Origin: Desulfocicer vacuolatum DSM 3385 | GTDB taxonomy: Bacteria; Desulfobacterota; Desulfobacteria; Desulfobacterales; Desulfobacteraceae | Direction: 5' to 3' | DNA: 64,000 nucleotides | Assembly: GCF_900176365.1 (NCBI RefSeq) | Contig: NZ_FWXY01000018.1 | Coordinates: 57,840 to 121,839, forward strand | Part shown: in pieces, positions 1 to 8,841 of the stretch | Numbering within the stretch: position 1 is the first letter of the stretch | Layout: each line of letters begins with the position of its first letter | Program-made: the position numbers and the translations under genes | The notes under the pieces: generated by a model | The model's input: only the letters and a program-made list of their open reading frames with translations | Databases searched by the model: none | Told to the model about the DNA's origin: nothing

Positions 1-662
1 GTACTTGGGGGAAAAAGGCTTTTATTGACAGCGCACAATTCATTAATAAAACAATTATCCACCTCTTCCTGGTCCAGGGCCTGGGGCATCTGTTTGGCAA
101 GAAAGCTTTCAAAACAGCGTTGGAGGTTCAGGGAAGAATATACATAGGTTTTGAATTCCGACAGGTCCATGCGGTTTTCCTGGCGCATGAAGTTATGTTC
201 AATTTCATCCCGGGATTTTTCCATCAGCTCCCGAAACAGCCTGGGTGGCATATTCTCCACAGGCCCGGGATCTATCTGGCCGAATTTCAGAAAAAGAAGC
301 CGTCGTTTGTCAAACCAGGGCATTCGGTACTGGATAAAGTGATGCTGCTCCGGGGAGATGGGTTTCTTTTTTTCACCGCCACGGTTCTGAAATGTTTCAA
401 CGGCCCTGCGGATTTCGGGTGAGATAAATGACATGAAAAGGGATTCCAGGCGGTCATCGTCCACCGGGATGCCCAGTTTTGAAATTGCATCGGTTATCTT
501 CTCGTTGATATAGTAGCTGTTGCCACCGGGGTAGATGATATGGCTTGCAGGGTCATGGCCAAGGTCATAGAGATCCCGGCTTTTAAATCCCTCACCGGAT
601 GGAACAGAAATACGGAGAGAAAAGTTGATTTTTCCATGGACTGTTTCGCGGGCAATATACAT
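1..662 (-). CDS. Conserved hypothetical protein, 3' end beyond window edge
   Basis: An open frame of 220 complete codons runs off the left edge on the minus strand. The ATG at 662 follows an AAGGTG ribosome-site-like stretch and an in-frame TGA lies a short way upstream, so the start is well fixed. The protein begins MYIARETVHGKINF and has charged, soluble character with no signal peptide or membrane segment. Motifs seen include SRDLYDLGHDP, IYPGGNSYYI and SPEIRRAVE. It resembles an uncharacterised soluble family I associate with Desulfobacterales, but I cannot name a domain or function. Competing frames over this stretch are short and not protein-like. Confidence 0.75.
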   Translation of the reverse strand, partial: MYIARETVHGKINFSLRISVPSGEGFKSRDLYDLGHDPASHIIYPGGNSYYINEKITDAISKLGIPVDDDRLESLFMSFISPEIRRAVETFQNRGGEKKKPISPEQHHFIQYRMPWFDKRRLLFLKFGQIDPGPVENMPPRLFRELMEKSRDEIEHNFMRQENRMDLSEFKTYVYSSLNLQRCFESFLAKQMPQALDQEEVDNCFINELCAVNKSLFPPS

Positions 663-1170
663 GGGCAGCACCTTGGTTTTTGGTGGATGGGAAATGCTTC
701 ACGATTTTGTTTCAACACACTTGATAAACAGAAGGAATATCAGGGTGGGAACCCTGATATAACAAGAAACGCATTGTTTTTGCAAGCGGCTCAGCAGGAG
801 CCTTTGTCGTTTTTACCGGCAGTGGTATGGAACTTTTTATGATGGGGTATTCTTAATGGGATGTCAAGTGTAAAATAGCTGTTTAAACCCCGTGGTGGCG
901 GGTTCTCTGGCTTTGAATCTGGAATTTTACCCAAATGAGATGGAAGCCATTGGATTGGCGGTTGGAACATTACTTCAAAAATTATGATGAAAAAAAACAA
1001 CAAAAGTAGTTGTAAAAAGTAAGCAAATGTGTTTGATTTATATGGCGGTTATTTTGACCTTGAGCTGTCCACAAGGAATATTAAAAATACTATCATGCCG
1101 CCCCCGATGTCTTTCCGATTTGGCCAGGCAGATGTCATTGGGTGGGCCAGAGGCATAAAAGGAGATATAG
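663..1170. other. Intergenic region between divergent genes
   Basis: About 500 bp separate the leftmost minus-strand gene from the S24 repressor. The stretch holds the palindrome at 737-760 and presumably promoters for both sides. Short frames here have no ribosome sites or protein-like content. I see no further gene. Confidence 0.5.
737..760. promoter_or_regulatory. Perfect 10-bp inverted repeat (candidate operator)
   Basis: A perfect 10-bp inverted repeat (ATATCAGGGT / ACCCTGATAT) surrounds a GGGA loop. It lies about 75 bp upstream of the start of the minus-strand hypothetical gene and about 410 bp before the S24 repressor gene. No T-run follows on either side, so it is not a typical terminator. 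An operator, possibly for the neighbouring repressor, is an inference. Confidence 0.35.
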
Positions 1171-1851
1171 ATGCAGGAAAACAAGATTGATGAACTCATC
1201 GGGCGAATCATGGATGCCACCGGGATTACTTCCCAGAGCAGTCTTGCCGCGGCCTTGGGAATCAATCGGTCCGGGATCACCCACGCAAGGAAAAAAAATC
1301 AGGTTCCGGATAAATGGATTCTCAAACTTTATCGAAAATTTGGATTTCATCCCCAATGGATTGAAACCGGAAAAGGACAGATGTTCATGAAAGATACTGT
1401 AGGTACAGCGGGCTTTTTCCATGATCCAACTCTTGGGGCAGAGATGCGGTTTATTCCCAAAGTGTCGGCCAGGCTTTGTGCCGGAGGGGGCTCCTTTGTC
1501 ACCGATAGTGATGTCAAAGAACATCTCTGTTTTAATGCTGCCTGGCTGGCTGCCAAGGGATCTGCATCCCGGATGGTGGCCATGGAGGTGTTTGGTAACA
1601 GCATGTCCCCTGAAATCAAAGAGGGTGACACCCTGCTCATCGATCAGTCTCAGACCGAAATCTACGCCGGTGCCATTTATGCGGTGGGGGTGGAGGATAC
1701 CATTTTGGTCAAGCGCATAGAGAAACACCCGAACAAATTGGTTTTGTGCAGTGACAACCGGGATTACGCTCCCATTTACCTGGAGAGGGATGAGATGGAC
1801 GCTGCCCGGATTATCGGAAAAGTGATCTGGAACAGCAGAGAATACCGGTAA
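1171..1851 (+). CDS. CI/LexA-like S24-family transcriptional repressor
   Basis: The protein has 226 residues. Residues 1-70 form a phage CI-type helix-turn-helix domain (SLAAALGINRSGITHA around 24-39). Residues 95-220 form a peptidase S24 domain with the nucleophile Ser144 in GNSMSPEIKEGD and the general base Lys181 in ILVKRI. The 37-residue gap matches the LexA/CI dyad. Such proteins repress promoters until RecA-stimulated self-cleavage inactivates them; some S24 members instead respond to other signals. The ATG follows AAAGGAGATATAG. It is a single gene with no phage genes beside it, so it may be a host regulator or a prophage remnant. The target could be its own promoter or the palindrome near 740. 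Confidence 0.85.
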   Translation: MQENKIDELIGRIMDATGITSQSSLAAALGINRSGITHARKKNQVPDKWILKLYRKFGFHPQWIETGKGQMFMKDTVGTAGFFHDPTLGAEMRFIPKVSARLCAGGGSFVTDSDVKEHLCFNAAWLAAKGSASRMVAMEVFGNSMSPEIKEGDTLLIDQSQTEIYAGAIYAVGVEDTILVKRIEKHPNKLVLCSDNRDYAPIYLERDEMDAARIIGKVIWNSREYR

Positions 1852-1922
1852 ATTTTTTTGAAAATATTGTTTATTTTTTTCAACAAGTAGTTGGGTGTGT
1901 TCAACATAAAGGGGGGATAATC

Positions 1923-2297
1923 ATGAAAAACCATCATCGCAGCCAATATTATGAAGATCAATCCAGGGGGGCCATGTCTGTGTTTGGGATTCTGTCCGGT
2001 TTTGCCTGGGTGATCGGGCTGTTGTTGGCCGGAAGTGACGGGCCTTTGATGCCCTGGGGCAACGTTCTGGGTGTTTTTATTTTCATTGGGGCCAGCTGTC
2101 TGCTCACATACCTGTATTCAGGAAATGAAAAGGTCGGGAGCACATCCTTTAATACCGCTCACTCCTCTTCCAAAGAGCCTGCCACCTGTTCTGGAAGTTT
2201 TATAAAAACCATGTGTCAGAAGAAATGGCCGCATAATATGTCTTCCCACACAAAGGATGATGGGCATTGTCATGGATCCATGTCTTGCACACATTGA
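1923..2297 (+). CDS. Small membrane protein of unknown function
   Basis: The 124-residue protein has two hydrophobic segments (about 18-36 and 46-65) and a polar C-terminal tail rich in Ser, His and Cys. The tail ends in a His/Cys cluster (GHCHGSMSCTH) that could bind metal. The ATG follows a GGGGGG-type ribosome site 5-9 bases upstream. The gene lies 70 bp after the S24 repressor and may share its transcript. I do not recognise the family, and metal binding is only suggested by composition. Confidence 0.6.
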   Translation: MKNHHRSQYYEDQSRGAMSVFGILSGFAWVIGLLLAGSDGPLMPWGNVLGVFIFIGASCLLTYLYSGNEKVGSTSFNTAHSSSKEPATCSGSFIKTMCQKKWPHNMSSHTKDDGHCHGSMSCTH

Positions 2298-2299
2298 TC

Positions 2300-2427
2300 G
2301 GGCTTGGTCATAACATGGGCCATTTGTAATAAAATTTTAGAGGTAAAAATTAATAGCTGTAATTACAGTGCTTTGAAGTCAATAAAATTTTATTTCACGT
2401 ATAGTGGCCCAGCTTATGATCAACCCC
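2300..2427. repeat. Dispersed palindromic repeat, family D (split form)
   Basis: Two arms of about 40 bp face each other: the left contains GGGCTTGGTCATAA, GGGCCA and ATAAAATTTTA, and the right contains ATAAAATTTTAT, TGGCCC and TTATGATCAA. About 40 bp separate them. Related sequence recurs near 22850 and as a compact palindrome at 45024-45098. Confidence 0.55.
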
Positions 2428-2691
2428 CATTGATCACTGCTTTCACAATAAATTGACTCAAAATATAAACGTTTGTTTAAAATCCGGGAACAACTGTGTG
2501 GCTTTATGAGATGAGCAGTTTACCGTAATTTTTCCATTGTCCGTGGTTGCTGATTCCGGCCATGGGTGTTATGTTCTGCTGGTGCCTTGCTCCTGTAAGG
2601 ACAGTTGGGGCAATAATTATTTGTTTTGTCGGTGGACCGACATGGCCGTTTTTATATGAAAAACTCTTGAAACGTACAGTGTTTTTTATGC

Positions 2692-2757
2692 TTCGTTGTG
2701 GGCAAAACGAGATCAAAATACGGTCTGCCCGTGGCAGTTATTCAGAGAACAAATTTT
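2692..2757 (-). repeat. Dispersed repeat module M1, reverse orientation
   Basis: This is a copy of the roughly 50-bp module whose ends read TTGTGGGCA and TGCCCGTGGCAGTTAT, with the two GGGCA/TGCCC arms able to pair. It sits directly upstream of the first saccharopine dehydrogenase gene, 15 bp before its ATG. The same module recurs at about ten other intergenic sites. Confidence 0.7.
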
Positions 2758-2772
2758 AAAGCTGGAGAACGT

Positions 2773-4095
2773 ATGAAAAAGATTATGGTATTGGGCGCAG
2801 GACTGGTGGCAGGTCCATTGGTGAAATACTTAATGGATTCACCGGACATTGAAGTTATCTTAGCGGCCCGGGATAAAAAAAAGGCAAAACTTCTGGTGGG
2901 GGATCACCCCTCAGGGAGTATTGTTTCTTTGAACATGGAAGATATGGCGTCTCTTAAAGAGATGATCAAAGGCGTGGATCTGGTGATCAGTCTTCTGCCA
3001 TGGACCTTCCATCCTGTTGTGGCCAATCTGTGCCTTGAACTGGATACCAATTTTCTCACCGCATCCTATGTAAAAGAAGAGATGCAGGCCCTGGATGCCA
3101 AGGTAAAGGAAAAGGGGCTGATCTTTTTAAATGAGATCGGCGTGGACCCCGGCATTGACCACATGGCTGCCATGAAAACCATTAATGAAATCAAGGCCGC
3201 AGGGGGGGAAGTGACCTCTTTTTATTCCTATTGCGGCGGTTTGCCTGCCATGGCAGACAACAACAACCCATTGGGATATAAATTTTCCTGGAGCCCCGAA
3301 GGGGCTTTGATGGCCGCGGGAAATGATGGACGGTATCTCAAGGATGGAGATATTGTTGAAGTGTCCGGGGATGAACTGTTTGAATATTACTGGCTCCAGG
3401 ATGTCCCGGGTGCCGGTGTTTTTGAAGCCTATGTCAATCGCGATTCCCTGCCGTACAAAGAAATTTACAATATTCCCACAGCAACCAGCATATACCGGGG
3501 AACCTTGAGAAATATCAGCCATTGCGAAACCTGGACCTATTTTAAAAAATTGGATCTGTTCAGCAGGGAAAAACTGTTTGATTTTTCAATTTTTTCTCCG
3601 GCCCAGGTGATGGCACAGCTCATCAACAGTGACGGCAAGGATCTTTACGGCGATCTTTGTGCATTCCTGGGGGCTCCTTTGTATTCCATCACTGCTAAAA
3701 AACTTGAATGGCTGGGATTGTTGAGTGATGATAAGCTTTCTCTTGGGCGGGTGTCTCTGTTTGACATGTTTGTTCATATCCTAAAAGAAAAATTGGTGTA
3801 TAACCCCGGGGAAGTGGATCTTTTACTCCAGCACCATGAGTTCATTGGCAAATATCCCGACGGCAGGCAGGAAAAAATTCTGTCCACCATGGTGGATACG
3901 GGGATTCCCGATGGGGACAGCTCCATGGCCAGAACCGTTGGCCTTCCTGCGGCCATTGCAGCCCGTCTCATTGTGGAGGGAAAAATTGATGTAACCGGTG
4001 TCTGCATTCCTGTGTTGCCGGAAATTTACACCCCGGTATTGGCTGAGCTTGAAAACCTGGGCATCTGTTTTGTGGAGAAAAAGATTTCGTTGTAA
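2773..4095 (+). CDS. Saccharopine dehydrogenase (L-glutamate-forming), copy 1
   Basis: The 440-residue protein is of LYS9/AASS type. It splits saccharopine to glutamate and 2-aminoadipate semialdehyde with reduction of NAD(P)+. Visible marks are an N-terminal Rossmann motif (VLGAGLVAGPLV, residues 5-16), SLLPWTFHP, TASYVKEEM, NEIGVDPGIDH, SYCGGLPA, NPLGYKFSWS and YRGTLRN, all typical of the family, and the length matches yeast Lys9. The start at 2773 follows GGAGAACGT. A near-identical-length paralogue lies at 14677-15999 beside a lysine-ketoglutarate reductase, but this copy stands alone next to a polar amino acid transporter. Lysine breakdown is the likely role; biosynthetic direction cannot be excluded. 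Confidence 0.9.
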   Translation: MKKIMVLGAGLVAGPLVKYLMDSPDIEVILAARDKKKAKLLVGDHPSGSIVSLNMEDMASLKEMIKGVDLVISLLPWTFHPVVANLCLELDTNFLTASYVKEEMQALDAKVKEKGLIFLNEIGVDPGIDHMAAMKTINEIKAAGGEVTSFYSYCGGLPAMADNNNPLGYKFSWSPEGALMAAGNDGRYLKDGDIVEVSGDELFEYYWLQDVPGAGVFEAYVNRDSLPYKEIYNIPTATSIYRGTLRNISHCETWTYFKKLDLFSREKLFDFSIFSPAQVMAQLINSDGKDLYGDLCAFLGAPLYSITAKKLEWLGLLSDDKLSLGRVSLFDMFVHILKEKLVYNPGEVDLLLQHHEFIGKYPDGRQEKILSTMVDTGIPDGDSSMARTVGLPAAIAARLIVEGKIDVTGVCIPVLPEIYTPVLAELENLGICFVEKKISL

Positions 4096-4102
4096 TTTTT
4101 TA

Positions 4103-4375
4103 TAACCGCCACGGGCGGACCTTATTCTGATTTCGTTTTGCCCACAACAAAGCCTGAAATACGCTCCTGGTTTCCGGAGTATTTCATATAAAAAGGGCAT
4201 GCCCTGTGGGATACAACAAATATAAGGTCGTAGACGCGGAGCCAAATGGTATTATACCGCCCCCCCCGACGGGCAATGGGCCGACCGGAACGGTAGACAG
4301 CTCAATTGTCCGGTTCCTATTGCCCATCGGGGGGGGACGGCTCTGGTGAGGTTACGTTGCCCGGCAGTTTTATTT
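4103..4375 (+). repeat. Composite dispersed repeat: modules M1+M2+hairpin A
   Basis: All three modules occur in order: M1 (GCCACGGGCGGACC to TTTTGCCCACAACAAAGC), M2 (GAAATACGC...GTATTTCATATAAAA, then ACAACAAATATAAGGTCG, GACGCGGAGCCAAATGG) and hairpin A at about 4258-4340. It fills the space between the 3' ends of the convergent saccharopine dehydrogenase and ABC transporter genes. The stem here has one mismatch (GACGGGCAAT against ATTGCCCATC). A role as transcription barrier is possible. Confidence 0.8.
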
Positions 4376-5138
4376 AGTTGAGAATATGGGCCAGAAATTG
4401 TTTACTGCGTTGTTCCCTGGGATTGGTGAAAATTTCTTCTGGAGGCCCTTGTTCAATCCAGTCCCCTCCGTCCATGATCAAAACCCGATGGGCCACATCC
4501 CTTGCAAAGTGCATCTCATGGGTGACAGCCAAAATGGTCATGCCTTCATCTGCCAGCCGTTCCATTACCTCCACCACTTCCCCCACAAGTTCCGGGTCCA
4601 GGGCCGAGGTGGGTTCGTCAAACAGCATGACATCAGGTTTCATGGCAAGGCTTCTGGCAATGGCCACCCGTTGCTGCTGCCCTCCGGAAAGGCGTGACGG
4701 GTGCACATCCCGTTTGTCCGAGAGCCCCACCCAGTCCAGCAGTTCCTCGGCATAGGGGATGCATTCGCTTTTGGCCTGCCCCAGAACCGTCACCGGTCCT
4801 TCAATGACATTTTCAATGGCGGTCATGTGGGGAAACAGATTGAATGATTGAAAGCACATCCCGGTTTTTTTTCGGATCTGAAGGATTTTGGTTTCCTCTT
4901 CTTTGGTGGCTTTCCCGGCATTGACGGTGAGGCCGTCAACGGTGATGGTGCCAGCCGTGGGGGTTTCCAGAAAGTTGATGCATCGCAAAAGTGTACTTTT
5001 TCCAGACCCGGACGGTCCCAGTATTACCACCACTTCACCGGCTTTTACGTCAAGGTCTATCCCCCGGAGCACATGGCTGTCTTTTCCAAATACTTTATGA
5101 AGATTCTCAATTTTTACCATGGTTTTTTTATCATTCAT
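4374..5138 (-). CDS. Polar amino acid ABC transporter, ATP-binding protein (GlnQ-type)
   Basis: The 254-residue ATPase drives uptake of a polar amino acid. It shows Walker A (GPSGSGKST near 41), the Q-loop ([10 protein letters not shown]), the ABC signature LSGGQQQR, Walker [13 protein letters not shown] and the switch His in THEMHFAR. Its start overlaps the permease stop by one base (TGATG), so the two are translationally coupled. The set reads binding protein, permease, ATPase on the minus strand. The closeness of saccharopine dehydrogenase hints at lysine as substrate, but PAAT-family ATPases do not reveal specificity. Confidence 0.93.
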   Translation of the reverse strand: MNDKKTMVKIENLHKVFGKDSHVLRGIDLDVKAGEVVVILGPSGSGKSTLLRCINFLETPTAGTITVDGLTVNAGKATKEEETKILQIRKKTGMCFQSFNLFPHMTAIENVIEGPVTVLGQAKSECIPYAEELLDWVGLSDKRDVHPSRLSGGQQQRVAIARSLAMKPDVMLFDEPTSALDPELVGEVVEVMERLADEGMTILAVTHEMHFARDVAHRVLIMDGGDWIEQGPPEEIFTNPREQRSKQFLAHILN

Positions 5139-6001
5139 CAGTGTACCCTCCTGTCACCCCGGGCCATGTGTGCTTCGATTTTTTCCTGGACATATTGGAG
5201 AACCACGCACATGAGCCAATAAATAAATGCCACCATAATAAGCATTTCCAGGGATTGAAAATAACGCCTGCCGATTTTAATGGCCCGGTAACTCAGTTCC
5301 CACACACCCATGAGGGAAACCAGGGAGGAATCCTTGATCATGGCGATGAATTCGTTGGAGATGGGGGGAATGATGATCCTGAGGGCCTGGGGGAAGATAA
5401 TTCGGCGCATGGCCTGGGATTCTGTCATGCCAAGGGCTTTGGCCGCTTCCCTCTGGCCGATGGTGATGGATTGAATACCGGCCCGGACGGTTTCTGTCAT
5501 GTAGGCACCATAACAGACCCCAAGTGCCAGTATTCCCGCAGGAATGGCAGGCAGTGTCAGGGCATTTTGAATTCCGGGAATGCCGATATCTTCCAGGGCT
5601 TTGCCCAGCTGGGGAAGGGCAAGATACCACATGTACACCTGCACCAGAAGGGGGGTCCCCCGAATCAGGGAAACATAGGCAGTGGCAATACTGTTGGCAA
5701 TGGGATTTTTAGAAAGTCTTCCCAGTGCACCGAGAATGGACAGGATGCAGGCAAGACTGATGGCAAGAAATGACACAAGCAGGGTAAAACCCATACCCGT
5801 TAAAATAAATCCCACCCATTTTCCCATGAACATGAAATCAAGCTTAATCACATAGAATAGAAAGAAAATAAAAGCAGTTAAGGACAACAGTGCGATGGTG
5901 GTATTTCGTTTGAAGCGTTTTTGTCTGTTTTCTATCTCTTCGAGGACAGCATGGGCTTCAGGGGGGATGGTGCAGCCACCGGTCTCTTGGGTTTCACTCA
6001 T
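5138..6001 (-). CDS. Polar amino acid ABC transporter, permease
   Basis: The 287-residue inner-membrane protein belongs to the HisM/GlnP-type permeases. A cytoplasmic N-terminal stretch of about 45 residues precedes several transmembrane helices. The coupling-loop EAA motif is visible as [22 protein letters not shown]. The start at 6001 (MSETQ) follows AAGGAACG; a longer frame from 6088 exists but has no ribosome site. It lies between the binding-protein gene and the ATPase gene and is coupled to the latter by overlap. Only one permease gene is present, so the channel is probably a homodimer. Confidence 0.9.
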   Translation of the reverse strand: MSETQETGGCTIPPEAHAVLEEIENRQKRFKRNTTIALLSLTAFIFFLFYVIKLDFMFMGKWVGFILTGMGFTLLVSFLAISLACILSILGALGRLSKNPIANSIATAYVSLIRGTPLLVQVYMWYLALPQLGKALEDIGIPGIQNALTLPAIPAGILALGVCYGAYMTETVRAGIQSITIGQREAAKALGMTESQAMRRIIFPQALRIIIPPISNEFIAMIKDSSLVSLMGVWELSYRAIKIGRRYFQSLEMLIMVAFIYWLMCVVLQYVQEKIEAHMARGDRRVH

Positions 6002-6302
6002 TGGGGATCGTTCCTTAAAATTAAGCGATGACAACCGTACCTTCGCCAAGTTTACAACAGGCGTTAAAATCACTTGCTGCATGGTCAAGACTGATATTTA
6101 GGATTGCATATGCCCAAGATAATTATTAGTTCCGGGTGGTTGTAATCAACAAGTCTAAAATTAAGTCATGACAAAAATATTATCTCAATATTGTCTATTG
6201 TATTTGTAAGGCATTTACATCCAGTATATGGGTTTTAATATGGTTAACACAAAATTGGCAACGGTGTTTGACAAAGCAATCAATTGAGTTGAAAGCCGTT
6301 TA

Positions 6303-6333
6303 CCTGCCTGCCGTGACGTACAATGCGGGCAGG
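6303..6333 (-). promoter_or_regulatory. Stem-loop after the binding-protein gene
   Basis: A 9-bp stem (CCTGCCCGC with GCAGGCAGG on the minus strand, one G-T pair) lies 29 bases after the stop of the binding-protein gene and about 300 bases before the permease gene. There is no T-run. A transcript-stabilising or partial-termination loop that lets the binding protein exceed the membrane parts is a common arrangement in such operons; here it is inferred. Confidence 0.45.
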
Positions 6334-6361
6334 AAAACAGATTGGCGATGAATTATTGAGC

Positions 6362-7219
6362 CTATAATTTGGGAATCAGATCGGTTCCATAAAATTTCAT
6401 GGAAAGTTTCACAAGCGTGCCGTCTTTGTACATGGAATCAATGACTTCATTGAGTTTTGTCAAAAAAGATTCGCTGTTTTTACGACTTTTGTCAAGGGCA
6501 ACACTTAAGGGTTCATAATAGGTGGGGTCGCCCAGCATTTTTAAGGGACATCCTGTGCCGCATCCGCTTTTAATGGATTGGGCCAGGGTCTGACGGGAAG
6601 TGAAAACGGCATCCAGCCGGGCACCGTCACCCAGGGCCAGATCTTCAATCTGATTGGCGTCTGTGGGATAGGTTTTTAAATTGGAATGGCTTGGTTTCCA
6701 GGTAAGGTAGCTGATTTTTGTGTCCTGGATAACAAGATCCTGCTGAAGAAATCTTTCATTGGTGGTTTCCGATGCCACACCGATTTTTTTATCCTTTAAA
6801 TCATCAATGGTTTTGATGGTGGTGTTATCTTTGTGGATGGCAAACTGAGCAGGGGAACTGTAGTAGGGGATGGTAAATAAAAGGGCGTTTTTTCGTTCTT
6901 TGGTGGGGGTCATGGAGCCCACGGAAATATCCCAGCGTTTTCCCCATTTTCCGGCTGTTATGAGATCCCAGTCAGGAGTGATGAATTGAACTTTAACCCC
7001 CAGACGTTTGGCGATTTCCGTGGCAACGCTGATGTCAAATCCTTCCAGTTCTCCTTTTTCGTTGAGAAAACTCTGGGGAGCATAATTGGCGTCGGTGGAG
7101 ACTTTGATAACCCCGGCGGTCATGATTTCGTCAAGAACCGTTCCTGCGGCCATAGCGGTTTGTACAGAAAAGATTAAGAGCCCTGCCATCAGTAGTCCCA
7201 AAAATACATTCCGTTTCAT
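6362..7219 (-). CDS. Polar amino acid ABC transporter, periplasmic binding protein
   Basis: The 285-residue protein is a family 3 solute-binding protein. A signal peptide is clear (MKRNVFLGLLMAG to AMAAG, cleavage near residue 25). Motifs GVIKVSTDANYAPQSF, GFDISVATEIAKRLG and DISVGSMTPTKER are typical. The start at 7219 follows GGAG with suitable spacing; an extension to 7405 lacks both signal peptide logic and a ribosome site. The stop is TAG, followed two codons later by TAA, so amber readthrough would add only three residues including Pyl. Two cysteines (SGCGTGC) may form a disulfide. Substrate is unknown; a basic or polar amino acid is likely. Confidence 0.9.
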   Translation of the reverse strand: MKRNVFLGLLMAGLLIFSVQTAMAAGTVLDEIMTAGVIKVSTDANYAPQSFLNEKGELEGFDISVATEIAKRLGVKVQFITPDWDLITAGKWGKRWDISVGSMTPTKERKNALLFTIPYYSSPAQFAIHKDNTTIKTIDDLKDKKIGVASETTNERFLQQDLVIQDTKISYLTWKPSHSNLKTYPTDANQIEDLALGDGARLDAVFTSRQTLAQSIKSGCGTGCPLKMLGDPTYYEPLSVALDKSRKNSESFLTKLNEVIDSMYKDGTLVKLSMKFYGTDLIPKL

Positions 7220-7826
7220 TGCAATTCTCCTCATAAGTAGAAATAGTGATGAATCACCAAGGTGATTAAAAATCGCCCATCCTCCATTAAAAAAATTCCG
7301 TGACATGAAAATGGGGTGGGGAAAATACCTGTTTCGTTTTGGAAACCGTTTTAATATAGCATGGACCCGGATTCTATACCATATTAAAAAATATGAGTTG
7401 TCCACAAAACAAGGTGTCTATTTTATGGATGTGCTAAACCGGCAATCCATTTATTGTTGTATTTTTCAGCATTCATTATAAAACCTGCAAAACCAACCCG
7501 AATATTTACAAAGCAGTTTGTGGTTCTTGATCAACTTTTTCCAGGAAATGGATAGATTATTCTGAAAATTGTAACCTGAAAAATGAAGTCTGCCTCCATG
7601 TTTCAGTGCTTAAGTGTCCGTTAAAAAATTAACCGTCTATAGTTACTCAAACAATATATCAAGCGAAGATATGTTATACACTATTTAGTGCCCATCGGGG
7701 TGTCTCTGTCAGAGACTTTTGCATAGTTTGTTTTCCAACGGTTCCTAATTCGTTTTTATTGAAAAAATTGTTTACCGTGACTGTTAACAATTGTGAATTT
7801 GAAATCAAAAAACGGCCAATTTTGTG
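7220..7826. other. Intergenic region between ABC transporter and mtbC
   Basis: About 600 bp carry the promoter side of the ABC operon and the 3' side of mtbC. A perfect 7-bp inverted repeat around one base (GTCTCTG T CAGAGAC, 7702-7716) followed by TTTT is the only clear structure. I see no gene. Confidence 0.5.
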
Positions 7827-8468
7827 TCATCCTGCCAGAAGCTCCCTTGCAAGCCTGACACCGTCCCCGGCGTTTTCGGCAAAGGCATCAGCCCCAATAC
7901 GTTTGGCCCATCTTCTGGTCACAGGGGCACCGCCCACCATGGTTTTAAAACGACTTTTGAGTCCTGCTTTTTTTAACGATTCTTCCAGTTTCTTTTGTTC
8001 AGGCATGGTGGTGGTTAACAAGGCGCTGGTACCAATGATGTCTGCATTGAATTTGTCCGCCCCTTCAATGAATTGTTCCACAGACACATCCCGGCCCAGA
8101 TCCTTTACCTCAAATCCATTGGCTTTGAACAATGAGACCACAATGGTTTTACCGATGTCATGGACATCACCTGCCACCGTGCCGATGATGATCCTGCCGC
8201 CTGAAGCGGCTTCATTGTCCGGGATGGCATCGTTGATTAGTTCTGTGGCGGTCTGCATGGCGGTTGCCGCCTGGATCAGCTCCGGCAGAAACAAGGTGCC
8301 CATGCCAAAGAGTTCCCCTACTTTGTTAATGCCGGGGATAAAGCCGTTGTTGATAAGTTCAATGGGCTCGATGCCCTCTCCCAGACCTTTTTGGGCCATC
8401 TCTTCTGCCAGGGCCGCATCTCCCTTGACAATGGATTCCATGGCCTGTTCATATATTTCAGTTGTCAT
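7827..8468 (-). CDS. mtbC: Dimethylamine corrinoid protein
   Basis: The 213-residue protein carries the methyl group between methyltransferases on a bound cobamide. It has an N-terminal four-helix cap (about 1-85) and a B12-binding Rossmann domain with DVHDIGKTIV (axial His103), GTSALLTTTMPEQ and GGAPVTRRWA. MttC/MtbC/MtmC-type proteins look alike; placement after mtbB favours the dimethylamine protein. The ATG at 8468 has GGAG nine bases upstream, better than the TTG at 8483. It is separated from mtbB by about 370 bp that hold a hairpin repeat, yet lies on the same strand. It is the only corrinoid protein seen in the window, so it may serve several methyltransferases. Confidence 0.88.
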   Translation of the reverse strand: MTTEIYEQAMESIVKGDAALAEEMAQKGLGEGIEPIELINNGFIPGINKVGELFGMGTLFLPELIQAATAMQTATELINDAIPDNEAASGGRIIIGTVAGDVHDIGKTIVVSLFKANGFEVKDLGRDVSVEQFIEGADKFNADIIGTSALLTTTMPEQKKLEESLKKAGLKSRFKTMVGGAPVTRRWAKRIGADAFAENAGDGVRLARELLAG

Positions 8469-8619
8469 CTTTATTTTCTCCAAAATTTTTTTTGCCTTTG
8501 GCAGTTTTTTTTATATGAAAAAGTGGGTACTGGGTATTAGGTTCTGGGTGCTCATAGCAACTATTTTTTCATTATTCGTTGTGGCTGGTACTTATAGCCA
8601 TGTTGGTTTATATACAATG

Positions 8620-8790
8620 CAGCCTCCAAGAGAACCTCAGCAGAGCCGCCCCCCCGACGGGTAATAGGAACCGGACAATTGAGCTGTCTACAGTTCCGGT
8701 CCGGGACCATTACCCGTCGGGGGGGCGGCGGTACAATACCATTTGGTTTTGCGTCTAAGACCCTATATTTGTTGTGTCCGATAGAAATGG
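8620..8790 (-). repeat. Hairpin A plus M2 module, reverse orientation, between mtbB and mtbC
   Basis: A hairpin of about 85 nt (8645-8730) has the stem GACGGGTAAT / ATTACCCGTC and the shared core GGACAATTGAGCTGTC. M2 sequence in reverse follows (ATACCATTTGG, then CCTATATTTGTTGTGTCC). It sits inside what should be the mtbB-mtbC transcript, so it could modulate mtbC expression. Confidence 0.8.
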
Positions 8791-8841
8791 AAAATTTTTC
8801 GCCGGACAGCTGCCGGGACGATGGTGTCAGCGGCAGTACCG

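Noticed and set aside
4258..4340. Hairpin A as an integron attC site
   Set aside because: The conserved GTTRRRY-type ends of attC are absent and no integrase or cassette array is present.
5138..6101. Plus-strand frames over the ABC transporter genes
   Set aside because: They are shadows of well-supported minus-strand genes with clear motifs.
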